Shown in pieces: positions 43,656 to 52,143 of a stretch of 64,000 nt of DNA (position 1 is the first letter of the stretch; every line of letters starts with the position of its first letter). The DNA lies in the NCBI RefSeq assembly GCF_049852125.1, contig NZ_CP187532.1:1054001-1118000 (forward strand). The letters run 5' to 3'. Made by a program: the position numbers and the translations under genes. Under the pieces are notes generated by a model, which saw only the letters and a program-made list of their open reading frames with translations, ran no database searches and was not told the origin of the DNA. This DNA comes from Senimuribacter sp049852125. GTDB lineage: Bacteria; Bacillota; Clostridia; Peptostreptococcales; Anaerovoracaceae.

Positions 43656-45639
43656 TGCGAATACAGAAACGAAACTGACCCTCGGTAGCCTGTTTGACGG
43701 CTCCGGGGGTTTTCTGCTCGCCGGCCTGCTTGCCGGGGTACGCCCGGTCTGGGCTTCGGAAATAGAGCCGTTCCCCATCCGGGTGACCACGAAGCGGCTG
43801 CCGTTTGTGAAGCACCTGGGCGATATCAACGGCATACACGGGGATGGGATAGAGCCGGTGGACATCATCACCTTCGGCTCGCCCTGCACCGACATGTCGG
43901 TGGCGGGAAAGCGGGCGGGGCTGGGAGGGAAACAGTCCAGCCTGTTCTACGAGGCGGTAAGGATCATAAAGGAAATGAGGTGTGCGACAGATGGAAAATA
44001 TCCAAGGTTCATCGTGTGGGAGAACGTCCCCGGTGCCTTCTCATCCAACAAAGGAGAGGACTTCCGCTGCGTCCTCGAAGAGATCTGCTCTGTCAGGGAT
44101 GAGGGCGTTTCTGTTCCTGGACCTCCGAAGGGGAAATGGCCAAACGCGGGGGAGATCGTGGGTGACGGATATTCCGTGGCCTTCAGGCAGATCGACGCGC
44201 AGCTGTGGGGAGTCCCCCAGCGAAGGAAACGCATCTACCTTGTCGGGGATTTTGCAGGGTGGGGTGCCGGAAAAATATTATTTGAGTCCGAAGGCGTGTC
44301 TGGGTATTCTGCGGAGGGCTTCCGCGCGTGGCAAGGAGCTGCCCGCCATACTGAGGAAGGCGCTGGAGCGGCAGGCGGCATCCGGGGAGTGACCTGCCTC
44401 TGCGACCAGGGCGGTCAGAGGATGGATGTGATGGAGGACATGGCCTGCACCCTGCGGGCGGAGGCGCACCATCCGCCGTGTGTCCTGGATGCGGCGGGGT
44501 TCTGCACGGAGCATTCCGCACAGGCGCGGGGCATCGGCTATGAAGAGGAAACCTCGCCCACGCTCCGTGCCGGGACGGTGCCTGCGGCGGTAATGTTTGA
44601 GAACCATTCGCAGGACACGCGCTACACGGGGCCGCTGGAGACCGCACCCACGGTCAGCGCCACCTACGGCATGGGCGGGAACAACCAGCCGTTCGTGGCG
44701 GAGCCGGACACACCCAAGACCATGAAGGTGAGGGCTGGAAAATCCGGCGGGGGCAAAGGCATTTTAGTCCAGGAGGATAGATCGGCGACCCTCTCATGCA
44801 ATAACGACCAGACGGTGTTCGTGCCTGTGCAGGCTTACGGCATCTGCTCCAAAGACAGCAACGCCATGAAGTCGGATAACCCGCACAGCGGATTTTATGA
44901 GGCGGCAACCTCCCGGACGCTGGACGCAAACGGCGGGAATCCATCCTGCAATCAGGGCGGGATCGCCGTGGTGGAGCCGGAGGGGATGTCGGCGTTCCAC
45001 ATCAGCCAGAGGGACGAGGTCATCGACCTGCATGGGAAGTCCGGGGCATTGATGGCGACCCGGAATATGCAGATGCAGACCTTCGTCCTGCAGGGTTCCA
45101 TGATCGGGCGGGATGATAAGAATGGGCCGCAGGGCAGCGGCATCAATGAGGATGTCTCTTTCACGCTGGATGCAACGGACCGGCACGCCGTGGCGCAGCC
45201 GATCTACTGCACCAGCAAGAATTCCCATTTCACGCGGGCGGAGAAGGAGCTGGCGAACACGCTGGTGGCTACTGATTATAAGGACCCGCCCGTCATCAAC
45301 GATGTGAAGGCGGAGCCGGACTACATCGTGAGGAGGCTGACGCCAACGGAATGCGCGAGGCTCCAGGGCTTCCCGGACTGGTGGTGTGACGGCCTTGGCA
45401 CGGAGGACCCCACAGAGGATGAGCTGGCGTTCTGGCGGGAGGTGTTCGAGGCCCACCGGAAGATCATGGGGACTTCCAAAAAGCCGAAGACCGACAGGCA
45501 GATAGTGAAATGGCTGAAAGACCCCCACTCGGATAGTGCCGAATACAAAATGTGGGGAAACGGCATCGCGCTGCCGAACGCATATTTCGTGCTTGCGGGC
45601 ATTGTGTACTACGCCCAGTTCCCGGACTTTTTATTGTGA
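43648..45639 (+). CDS. Phage C5-cytosine DNA methyltransferase with large central insertion
   Basis: The 663-residue enzyme keeps motif I (LFDGSGGFLLAG), the catalytic PCTDMSVAG, the ENVPGAFSSNKGEDF segment, QRRKRIYLVGD and, at the far C terminus, RRLTPTECARLQGFPDWW and GNGIALPN. About 300 residues between motifs VIII and IX are additional and rich in repeats of the type ETSPTLRAGT / SATLSCNN / SRTLDANG, which are often found in phage Dcm proteins. Such enzymes may recognise several targets. ATG 43648 is taken; 43633 is possible. Confidence 0.9.
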   Translation: MDNANTETKLTLGSLFDGSGGFLLAGLLAGVRPVWASEIEPFPIRVTTKRLPFVKHLGDINGIHGDGIEPVDIITFGSPCTDMSVAGKRAGLGGKQSSLFYEAVRIIKEMRCATDGKYPRFIVWENVPGAFSSNKGEDFRCVLEEICSVRDEGVSVPGPPKGKWPNAGEIVGDGYSVAFRQIDAQLWGVPQRRKRIYLVGDFAGWGAGKILFESEGVSGYSAEGFRAWQGAARHTEEGAGAAGGIRGVTCLCDQGGQRMDVMEDMACTLRAEAHHPPCVLDAAGFCTEHSAQARGIGYEEETSPTLRAGTVPAAVMFENHSQDTRYTGPLETAPTVSATYGMGGNNQPFVAEPDTPKTMKVRAGKSGGGKGILVQEDRSATLSCNNDQTVFVPVQAYGICSKDSNAMKSDNPHSGFYEAATSRTLDANGGNPSCNQGGIAVVEPEGMSAFHISQRDEVIDLHGKSGALMATRNMQMQTFVLQGSMIGRDDKNGPQGSGINEDVSFTLDATDRHAVAQPIYCTSKNSHFTRAEKELANTLVATDYKDPPVINDVKAEPDYIVRRLTPTECARLQGFPDWWCDGLGTEDPTEDELAFWREVFEAHRKIMGTSKKPKTDRQIVKWLKDPHSDSAEYKMWGNGIALPNAYFVLAGIVYYAQFPDFLL

Positions 45640-45658
45640 CATTTTTCCTGCGGTTTCC

Positions 45659-45700
45659 CTTGCTATTTTTACCACTTTGAGTGATTAATGTAGTACCACA
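45659..45700 (+). promoter_or_regulatory. Repeated regulatory element, copy A (degenerate)
   Basis: CTTGCTATT at 45659-45667, a 10-nt spacer, then TGAGTGATTAATGTAGTACC. It matches the core of copies B-F (AGAGCGAATATGTGTACTACC) and stands 20 nt before the next gene. Confidence 0.55.
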
Positions 45701-45720
45701 AAAAAAGGAGGGCAAACAGC

Positions 45721-46572
45721 ATGGAAAGAAGATTCAACGCAACAGGGGAACGCAGGAAAGAGATGGTAAAGGTCATTTCCGGGATTGTCGGGATGAAGGC
45801 GGTCTACATGAGGATGCCGACCTGCGCATACGCAATCAGCAACTTCACGGTCAGCAAAGAAGGGGCGCTGGCCTGGGATGAACGCAGCAGCGGGGAACTG
45901 GTGGAAAAAGTCCTGGCAGGGCTGGCGCAGGCAGGTTTCACGGCAGAGCCGGAAGAGACCGCAGAGGCGCAGGCGGAGCCGGAGGATTCCACAGAAGAAG
46001 CGGCGGAGCCGCAGGAAACCGCAGAGGCGGAGGAAGCGGCTGCAGATGCGCCGGAACCGGAAGAATCCGCAGAGGAACCGGCCATGGATACGCCGGAGGC
46101 GGCAGGCGGGGAAACTGCTCAGGCAGAACCGCAGGAGGGCATCGGGCTTACGGTGTCGCTGCCGAGGGAGTCCTTCACGGACGCAGCCCTGGAGAACCTG
46201 CACAGGCTGGTGGACGCCAAGGCCGCCCTGATCAAAAAGGCGCTGGCGGTGGAGAGCCTCCCGGTGGAGGCGGACGCGGAGAAGGTCTCCTTCCCCTGGT
46301 TCGCGGACGGACAGGACGGGGATGCGGCGAAGGCATACACGCACTTCATCACCGCCCTCTGCGACATGGCGCGGAAGCAGAAGCGCGTCACGGCGAAGGA
46401 GCGTCCTGCGGATAACGAGAAATACGCCTTCCGGTGCTTCCTGCTCCGGCTCGGCTTCATCGGGGAAGAGTACAAGGGCGAGCGGAAGGTCCTGCTGAAG
46501 AACCTTTCCGGCAACGGCAGCTTCAAGAGCGGGGCAAGGAAGGGGGCGGCAGATGATGAAATTTCCGAGTAG
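45721..46572 (+). CDS. Accessory phage protein with Glu/Ala-rich linker
   Basis: The 283-residue protein has an N-terminal globular part (GIVGMKAVYMRMPTCAYAIS), a low-complexity Glu/Ala/Pro region (about 80-140), and a C-terminal domain ending in YAFRCFLLRLGFIGEEYK. That end is also found in the amidoligase 1.2 kb downstream. AGGAGG precedes the ATG. The protein resembles 'virulence-related' proteins of clostridial mobile elements by name only; function is unknown. Confidence 0.65.
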   Translation: MERRFNATGERRKEMVKVISGIVGMKAVYMRMPTCAYAISNFTVSKEGALAWDERSSGELVEKVLAGLAQAGFTAEPEETAEAQAEPEDSTEEAAEPQETAEAEEAAADAPEPEESAEEPAMDTPEAAGGETAQAEPQEGIGLTVSLPRESFTDAALENLHRLVDAKAALIKKALAVESLPVEADAEKVSFPWFADGQDGDAAKAYTHFITALCDMARKQKRVTAKERPADNEKYAFRCFLLRLGFIGEEYKGERKVLLKNLSGNGSFKSGARKGAADDEISE

Positions 46573-46774
46573 GGAGGTTGTGGAGCGCGTCCGCAGGGAA
46601 TACCCTGCGGGGACGCGGGTGGCTTTGGTCAGGATGGAAGATGAACAGGCCCCGCCAGCCGGGACGGAGGGCGTGGTGGAAGGTGTGGACGACACGACTT
46701 CTTTGATGGTCCGCTGGAACAACGGCTCGCGCCTCCATGTGATCTACGGCGAGGACGAAGTCCGCAAGATATAG
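46553..46774 (+). CDS. DUF4314-like small protein
   Basis: A 73-residue protein (VRREYPAGTRVALVRMEDEQ, then GTEGVVEGVDDTTSLMVRWN) with a small beta-barrel, KOW/SH3-like appearance, typical of DUF4314 in elements of gut Clostridia. Function unknown. It overlaps the previous gene by 20 nt, and AAGGGGGCGG precedes tandem ATGs. Confidence 0.75.
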   Translation: MMKFPSREVVERVRREYPAGTRVALVRMEDEQAPPAGTEGVVEGVDDTTSLMVRWNNGSRLHVIYGEDEVRKI

Positions 46775-46785
46775 CGGACGGGAGC

Positions 46786-46890
46786 CATAAACTACACAAA
46801 ATACGGCATCAAACCTTGTGTACTTTATGCCCGTGATTGACTTGCTATTATCCCCTTTTAGAGCGAATATGTGTACTACCGAAAGGGAAA
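46786..46890 (+). promoter_or_regulatory. Repeated regulatory element, copy B
   Basis: A stem CATAAACTACACAA (46786-46799) / TTGTGTACTTTATG (46816-46829) with one mismatch, then CTTGCTATT (46841-46849), 10 nt, and AGAGCGAATATG (46860-46871) followed by TGTACTACCGAAAGGGAAAA. It lies before the amidoligase gene. Confidence 0.75.
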
Positions 46891-46914
46891 ACACACAAAA
46901 CGGAGGTAAAAGGG

Positions 46915-47856
46915 ATGAACGAAAAAATGGCAAGGCAGATAGCGGAAGCAAAGAAACAGACCATCGGGGTGGAGATAGAGATGAACGGCATCACGAGGAG
47001 CAGGGCGGCGAAGGCCGCGGCAGACTTTTTCGGAACAGGGCGGTACAAAGACACAGCAGGTCGGAACGGCTACTGCACCTGGAGCGCCTGGGACGCCGAC
47101 GGCAGGGAATGGAAATTCCAGAGGGACGTCAGCATCACGGGGCCGGACAGCGAAAAATGCGAGCTGGTGACGCCGGTCCTCACCTACGCGGACATTGAAA
47201 CCCTGCAGGAGCTTGTCCGGCAGCTCCGGCACGCCGGCGCGAAGAGCGACGCGGGGAGGGGCTGCGGGGTACACATCCACATCGGCGCGAAGGGCCACAC
47301 GCCGCAGAGCCTGAGAAACCTCGCCAACATCATGGCGGGTCACGAGGGCCTGATCGCGGAAGCCCTCGACCTTGACCGGGGCAGGATGAGCCGCTACTGC
47401 CGCACGGTGGACCCGCGCTTCCTGGAGCAGCTCAACAAAAAGAAGCCGCAGACCATGGCAGCCCTCGCGGACATCTGGTACGCAAGCCACGGCGCGGGCT
47501 ACAACCGCAGCGCCCACTATAACGACAGCCGGTACCATATGCTCAACTACCACGCGACCTTCACGAAGGCCACGGTCGAGTTCCGGCTCTTCCAGTTCGA
47601 CGCCCCGGCAGGCGGGAAACGGAACGGCCTCCACGCCGGGCAGCTCAAGGGGTACATCCAGTTCTGCCTCCTGCTCAGCCAGATGGCGAAGGAAGTGAAG
47701 AGCGCAAGCCCGAAGCCGCAGCAGCATGAGAACCCCAAATACGCCATGAGGACCTGGCTCCTCCGGCTCGGCTTCATCGGGGACGAATTCAAGACCGCGA
47801 GGGAGGTCCTCACCCGCCGCTTAAGCGGGGACGCATCCTTCCGAAACGGGAGATAA
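46915..47856 (+). CDS. Amidoligase (COOH-NH2 ligase) family enzyme
   Basis: The 313-residue protein shows the amidoligase core: IGVEIEMNGITR near the N terminus, GCGVHIHIG near residue 120 and ATVEFRLFQF near residue 225. The fold is that of glutamine synthetase-like ligases that join an amine to a carboxylate using ATP. A gamma-glutamylcyclotransferase lies next, a pairing known from comparative studies of this family. The C terminus (YAMRTWLLRLGFIGDEFK) is shared with the 283-residue protein. CGGAGG before ATG 46915 sets the start. Confidence 0.85.
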   Translation: MNEKMARQIAEAKKQTIGVEIEMNGITRSRAAKAAADFFGTGRYKDTAGRNGYCTWSAWDADGREWKFQRDVSITGPDSEKCELVTPVLTYADIETLQELVRQLRHAGAKSDAGRGCGVHIHIGAKGHTPQSLRNLANIMAGHEGLIAEALDLDRGRMSRYCRTVDPRFLEQLNKKKPQTMAALADIWYASHGAGYNRSAHYNDSRYHMLNYHATFTKATVEFRLFQFDAPAGGKRNGLHAGQLKGYIQFCLLLSQMAKEVKSASPKPQQHENPKYAMRTWLLRLGFIGDEFKTAREVLTRRLSGDASFRNGR

Positions 47857-47874
47857 ACCGCAGGACCCAGCCTC

Positions 47875-47914
47875 CTGCCGCCTTACCCAAGCCGCAAAAG
47901 CGGCCTTAAGGCAG
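47875..47914 (+). promoter_or_regulatory. Hairpin between amidoligase and cyclotransferase genes
   Basis: CTGCCGCCTTA and TTAAGGCAG form the outer stem; GCCGC and GCGGC with an AAAA loop form the inner one. No T run follows, so it may be an mRNA stabiliser or processing site rather than a terminator. Confidence 0.45.
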
Positions 47915-47951
47915 TAGAAGGTTAGGCCCTTCGGAAAGGAAGGAAGACATT

Positions 47952-48623
47952 ATGGAAAAAAGATACTACATCGCATACGGCTCCAATCTGAATATCCCGC
48001 AGATGCGGATGCGCTGCCCTGGGGCGAGGATCATCGGCACCTCGGTGATTGAAGGCTACCGGCTCCTGTTCAAAGGCAGTAAGACCGGCTCCTACCTCAC
48101 CATCGAGCCGCAGGAGGGCGCGAGCGTCCCCGTGGCGGCATGGGCGGTGACAGAGGAAGATGAGGCGGTCCTGGACCGCTACGAGGGCTTCCCCGCCTTC
48201 TACTACAAAAAGGAGATGGAGCTGCCGCTCAAGGGGATTAAGACTGGCAAGGTCCGCAGGCGCAGGGTGTTCGTCTACATCATGCATGAGGACCGCCCTC
48301 TGGGGCTGCCGAGCCGGTCCTACATGGAAACCTGCAGGCAGGGCTACCGGAGCTTCGGTTTTGACGGGGCGTTCCTGGAACGGGCGTATGCCGACAGCGC
48401 GGCGGGGGAGGCGCGGGAATTTCCGGGCGGGTGGAAGGCAGGGGACGCCTGCTTCCTGGTGACGAACCGGAAGAACGGCTGCACCGGCGCATACACCGTG
48501 CGGGGGTTTGACGGGAGGTACTTCTGCCTGGAGAACAGGAATGGGAGCCGGTGCCGTGCGTCCGCAGGGCGGATGTTCCGCAGCAGGGAGGCGGCGCTTG
48601 GAAGGGAGGCGGATGCGGAATGA
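47952..48623 (+). CDS. Gamma-glutamylcyclotransferase (GGCT/AIG2-like) protein
   Basis: The 223-residue protein begins YYIAYGSNLNIPQM, the GGCT substrate-binding loop, and has the acidic residue region DEAVLDRYEGFPAFYYKK. GGCT enzymes open gamma-glutamyl amides by forming 5-oxoproline. Beyond about residue 140 an additional C-terminal part (GYRSFGFDGAFLERAY and a basic tail) of unknown role follows. With the amidoligase it could make and remove an amide on a protein or peptide. AAGGAAGG precedes the ATG. Confidence 0.87.
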   Translation: MEKRYYIAYGSNLNIPQMRMRCPGARIIGTSVIEGYRLLFKGSKTGSYLTIEPQEGASVPVAAWAVTEEDEAVLDRYEGFPAFYYKKEMELPLKGIKTGKVRRRRVFVYIMHEDRPLGLPSRSYMETCRQGYRSFGFDGAFLERAYADSAAGEAREFPGGWKAGDACFLVTNRKNGCTGAYTVRGFDGRYFCLENRNGSRCRASAGRMFRSREAALGREADAE

Positions 48624-48832
48624 AACACACGGACAGGGAAAAGAGGGTATGCCCCAGGTGCGGGCAGGCTTACCGCGGGAGGCCGGCAGTCTCACGGAAG
48701 GACAATGAAACGCAGCTCTGCCCGGACTGCGGCACCAGGGAGGCGCTGGAGGGCATCGGCGTGGGCGCAGCGGAGCAGGAACAGATCCTTGAAGCCATCC
48801 ACAGGTGTTACGGGAGGGGGCAGGAAGGATGA
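48620..48832 (+). CDS. Small zinc-ribbon protein
   Basis: A 70-residue protein with CPRCGQAYRGRP and, 20 residues on, CPDCG: a two-cysteine-pair zinc ribbon. The stop of the cyclotransferase gene overlaps its ATG (ATGA), so it belongs to the amidoligase unit. It may bind nucleic acid or a partner protein. Confidence 0.7.
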   Translation: MKHTDREKRVCPRCGQAYRGRPAVSRKDNETQLCPDCGTREALEGIGVGAAEQEQILEAIHRCYGRGQEG

Positions 48833-49020
48833 AAGCATACGGCAGGAACCTCCGGTGGATTGAGGATCACCAGTACGGGGATGAGATGCACACCGGGATC
48901 GCCATGCCCGCGTCCGGGAAAAGGCGCGGGCAGAGGCGGAGGCGCTACAAGCGGCCGTTCAAGAAGTCGGAACGGCAGCATTCCAAACACATGATCCGCA
49001 GGGAGCTTGGCGGGGATTAG
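48829..49020 (+). CDS. Small basic protein
   Basis: A 63-residue protein with a very basic C-terminal half (RRRRYKRPFKKSERQHSKHM). A paralogue-like pattern occurs in the 54-residue protein at 52274-52438 (KRPLKKRARQ). GGAAGG precedes the ATG. Nucleic-acid binding is likely from charge alone. It closes the amidoligase unit. Confidence 0.55.
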   Translation: MKAYGRNLRWIEDHQYGDEMHTGIAMPASGKRRGQRRRRYKRPFKKSERQHSKHMIRRELGGD

Positions 49021-49025
49021 CCCGC

Positions 49026-49130
49026 CATAAACTACACAATTTCCGGCGCACATATTTGTGTAGTTTATGCCCGTTATTAACTTGCTATTATCCGCGATCA
49101 GAGCGAATATGTGTACTACCGAAAGGGAAA
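49026..49130 (+). promoter_or_regulatory. Repeated regulatory element, copy C
   Basis: Perfect 14-bp stem CATAAACTACACAA (49026-49039) / TTGTGTAGTTTATG (49056-49069), CTTGCTATT (49081-49089), 10 nt, AGAGCGAATATG (49100-49111). Confidence 0.75.
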
Positions 49131-49158
49131 ACAAAAAGACAAAACGGAGGTACACACC

Positions 49159-49527
49159 ATGAAGAAGATCGAACTTTTTGAAAAGGCCATCGCGGAGCAG
49201 GCAGCAAGCCTTAAGGACTGGGGGATCAACCCGACACTGTTCTGGGCATACCGCAACAGCATCACGGCGGGCAACGACAGGATAGACTTCGGCGAGGTCA
49301 TCTGGGACAGCGAGGTCGGGGAGATCGCGGAAACGCTGAAGGAGAACGGCATCACCGAGTTCACCATCAGCAGCACCTTTTCCAGCCTGATCTCGACGCT
49401 TGCGGAATTTGCAAAGCACGGCTTCCAGATGGCGGGGCTGACGGAGGTAAAAGCGAACTACACAGACTTCCAGACCCAGGAGCGGGCGGTCATCCCAGCG
49501 ATCCGGATGGCGGCGGAAGAAGCGTAA
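49159..49527 (+). CDS. Accessory phage protein of unknown function
   Basis: A 122-residue protein (MKKIELFEKAIAEQAASLKD start; GITEFTISSTFSSLISTLAE in the middle; ends in an acidic helix). No family is recognised with confidence. CGGAGG before the ATG; the repeated element copy C lies directly upstream, so it heads its own transcript. Confidence 0.6.
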   Translation: MKKIELFEKAIAEQAASLKDWGINPTLFWAYRNSITAGNDRIDFGEVIWDSEVGEIAETLKENGITEFTISSTFSSLISTLAEFAKHGFQMAGLTEVKANYTDFQTQERAVIPAIRMAAEEA

Positions 49528-49636
49528 GGCGCGGGGTGGCCTGACGGGAGGGAAAACCGGCGGGCCGGAAGCCCCGGAGAAACGGGAAGGCAAAAAATAC
49601 ATCCGCAGGGCAGTGCGGGGCGAAGGAGGATTTTTT

Positions 49637-49957
49637 ATGGCAGGGATGAAGTGGTATAAAGTATGGCTGGTGGTTCCGGGTACGGATTTCAATGCGGAAG
49701 GCTGGCCCTGCGAGCCGGAATGGTGGAACGACATGGAGCAGGCCCCCGATGAGGAGACGGCGGTCCGTCAGGCCAACGAAAAGGCCCGGAGGCAGTGGGA
49801 AGAGCCGAACCGGTATGAGCCTGGGGCGGAGGCACCGTCGGACAGGGAGCTTGGGCAGGAATGCCCGGTCTGCACCGGGGCGGCGGAAGTCACCGACGAG
49901 GAATATGCGGAATGGAAAAGGGAGATGGAAGAGCCGGTGGAGCTTCCGTTCCAATAG
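49637..49957 (+). CDS. Accessory phage protein of unknown function, Trp/Glu-rich
   Basis: A 106-residue acidic protein with GMKWYKVWLVVPGTDFNAEG at the start and many Trp and Glu residues; a CPVC pair lies at about residue 82. No family recognised. AAGGAGG precedes ATG 49637. It is the second gene behind element copy C. Confidence 0.55.
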   Translation: MAGMKWYKVWLVVPGTDFNAEGWPCEPEWWNDMEQAPDEETAVRQANEKARRQWEEPNRYEPGAEAPSDRELGQECPVCTGAAEVTDEEYAEWKREMEEPVELPFQ

Positions 49958-50011
49958 CATCCAGGCGGGTTTTCCGCAGGCAACTGGGCCGGGAGGCTCT
50001 TTTGCCCGTGG

Positions 50012-50118
50012 CAGATATACACAGTTTCTCCCGCAGATATTTGTGTACTTTATGCCCGTTATTCACTTGCTATTACCGGCAGAAAGAGCGAATATGTGTA
50101 CTGCTGAAAGGGAAAACA
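50012..50118 (+). promoter_or_regulatory. Repeated regulatory element, copy D
   Basis: TTGTGTACTTTATG (50041-50054), CTTGCTATT (50066-50074), 10 nt, AGAGCGAATATG (50085-50096), then TGTACTGCTGAAAGGGAAAA. The left stem arm is degraded (ATATACACA). Confidence 0.7.
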
Positions 50119-50136
50119 AAAAGGAGGACACAGACC

Positions 50137-50412
50137 ATGAAGATCAACGATGCAATGAAAACCTACAGACTGCCGAACCCCACCACGCCGGAAGACCTGG
50201 AATGCAGGTGGGGCAAGCTGCTGACCTTTGGCGACAGGGTGGTCATCGCTGGCTACTTTTTCAACGGCCCAAACAAGCCCTGCTATTTCGGGGCGGTTTA
50301 CGAATTCCTGGGCGACGACCATACCTGCGAAGGCGCCATCGGGCTGAGGGCGGCAAGCAGAGCCGAGTTCGAGGATGACGGCCACGCAATCGCCTGGGCG
50401 ATGCAGCAGTAA
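50137..50412 (+). CDS. Small accessory phage protein of unknown function
   Basis: A 91-residue protein (GKLLTFGDRVVIAGYFFNGP and an acidic C terminus AEFEDDGHAIAWAMQQ). I do not recognise the family. AGGAGG precedes the ATG; copy D of the repeated element stands upstream. It is the last accessory gene before the large terminase. Confidence 0.6.
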   Translation: MKINDAMKTYRLPNPTTPEDLECRWGKLLTFGDRVVIAGYFFNGPNKPCYFGAVYEFLGDDHTCEGAIGLRAASRAEFEDDGHAIAWAMQQ

Positions 50413-50528
50413 ACGAAAAACGGAGAATTACAAGAACGGAGCCGGAAGGCTCTGTGTCTTGTTCCGATAGATTGGGGCTTACCATAGGCAGGCCATTTTT
50501 GATGCCATCTTTGGGGAGGTGATGCCGA

Positions 50529-52136
50529 ATGGCAATGCGGAAGCTGAAAAAATACAGGGCGACGAAGTTCAGGGCGAAGGACAGCCATTACGATAAGGAC
50601 TCCGCCGATTTTGCCGTGATGTTCATCGAGAGCCTCTGCCACACCAAGGGGACATGGGCGGGGAAGCCCTTTGAGCTGATTGACTGGCAGGAGCAGATCA
50701 TCCGTGACATTTTCGGCACCCTGAAACCGAACGGCTACCGCCAGTTCAACACAGCATATGTTGAGATTCCGAAAAAGCAGGGCAAGTCGGAGCTTGCCGC
50801 CGCTGTGGCGCTGCTTTTGACCTGCGGGGACGGAGAGGAACGCGCCGAGGTGTACGGGTGCGCCGCCGACCGGCAGCAGGCCACCATTGTCTTTGACGTG
50901 GCGGCGGACATGGTGCGGATGTGTCCGGCACTTTCCAAGCGGGTGAAGATACTCGCCTCGCAGAAGCGGATCATATACACGCCCACCAATTCCTTCTACC
51001 AGGTGCTTTCGGCGGAGGCGTATTCCAAGCACGGCTTCAACATCCACGGCGTGGTGTTTGACGAGCTGCACACGCAGCCGAACAGGAAATTATTTGACGT
51101 CATGACCAAGGGCTCCGGGGACGCAAGGATGCAGCCGCTGTATTTCCTCATCACCACGGCGGGGACGGACACCCATTCCATCTGCTACGAGACGCACCAG
51201 AAGGCAAAGGATATTTTAGAGGGGCGGAAGATCGACCCGACCTTTTACCCTGTCATTTACGGCGCGGATGAGGCGGACGACTGGACGGACCCCAAGGTGT
51301 GGAAGAAAGCCAATCCGTCATTAAATATCACGGTAGGGATTGACAAAGTGGAGGCCGCCTGCGAGTCGGCGAAGCAGAACCCCGGCGAGGAGAACAGCTT
51401 CCGGCAGCTCCGCTTAAACCAGTGGGTGAAACAGGCGGTGCGGTGGATGCCCATGGACCGATGGGATGCCTGCGCATTCCCTGTTTCCGAGGACGGTCTG
51501 GAGGGGCGCGTCTGCTACGGCGGGCTGGACTTGTCCTCCACCACGGACATCACGGCGTTCGTGCTGGTGTTCCCGCCGTTAGATGAGGAGGACAAATACT
51601 GTATCTTGCCGTACTTCTGGGTGCCGGAGGAGACGCTGGAGCTGCGCGTGCGGCGCGACCATGTCCCCTACGATGTGTGGGAGCGGCAGGGGAAGCTGAT
51701 GACCACGGAGGGGAACGTGGTGCATTACGGCTATATTGAAAAATTTATCGAGCGGCTTGGGGAGCGGTTCAACATCCGGGAGATCGCCTTCGACCGGTGG
51801 GGCGCGGTGCAGATGGTGCAGAACCTGGAGGGGATGGGCTTCACGGTGGTCCCGTTCGGGCAGGGCTTCAAGGATATGTCGCCGCCAACGAAGGAGCTGA
51901 TGAAGCTGGTGCTGGAGCAGATGGTTGCCCACGGCGGGCATCCGGTCCTGCGGTGGATGATGGACAACATCTTCATCCGCACCGACCCGGCGGGCAACAT
52001 CAAGGCAGATAAGGAAAAGTCCACGGAGAAGATTGACGGGGCAGTGGCCGCGATCATGGGGCTTGACCGGGCGATCCGCTGCGGGAACGTGTCCTCGGAG
52101 AGCGTCTACGATACCCGCGGGCTCCTCATTCTGTAG
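50529..52136 (+). CDS. Phage terminase large subunit
   Basis: The 535-residue packaging motor has an ATPase with Walker A PKKQGKS at about 81-87 and Walker B VVFDELHTQ near 175, and a nuclease domain with GGLDLSSTTD and, near the C terminus, EKIDGAVAAIMGLDRAI. It is of the Terminase_1 type that pairs with P27 small subunits. AGGTG before the ATG. Gene order is odd: the small subunit lies 9.2 kb upstream, and two more element/gene cassettes separate it from portal. Confidence 0.95.
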   Translation: MAMRKLKKYRATKFRAKDSHYDKDSADFAVMFIESLCHTKGTWAGKPFELIDWQEQIIRDIFGTLKPNGYRQFNTAYVEIPKKQGKSELAAAVALLLTCGDGEERAEVYGCAADRQQATIVFDVAADMVRMCPALSKRVKILASQKRIIYTPTNSFYQVLSAEAYSKHGFNIHGVVFDELHTQPNRKLFDVMTKGSGDARMQPLYFLITTAGTDTHSICYETHQKAKDILEGRKIDPTFYPVIYGADEADDWTDPKVWKKANPSLNITVGIDKVEAACESAKQNPGEENSFRQLRLNQWVKQAVRWMPMDRWDACAFPVSEDGLEGRVCYGGLDLSSTTDITAFVLVFPPLDEEDKYCILPYFWVPEETLELRVRRDHVPYDVWERQGKLMTTEGNVVHYGYIEKFIERLGERFNIREIAFDRWGAVQMVQNLEGMGFTVVPFGQGFKDMSPPTKELMKLVLEQMVAHGGHPVLRWMMDNIFIRTDPAGNIKADKEKSTEKIDGAVAAIMGLDRAIRCGNVSSESVYDTRGLLIL

Positions 52137-52143
52137 TGGTAAA

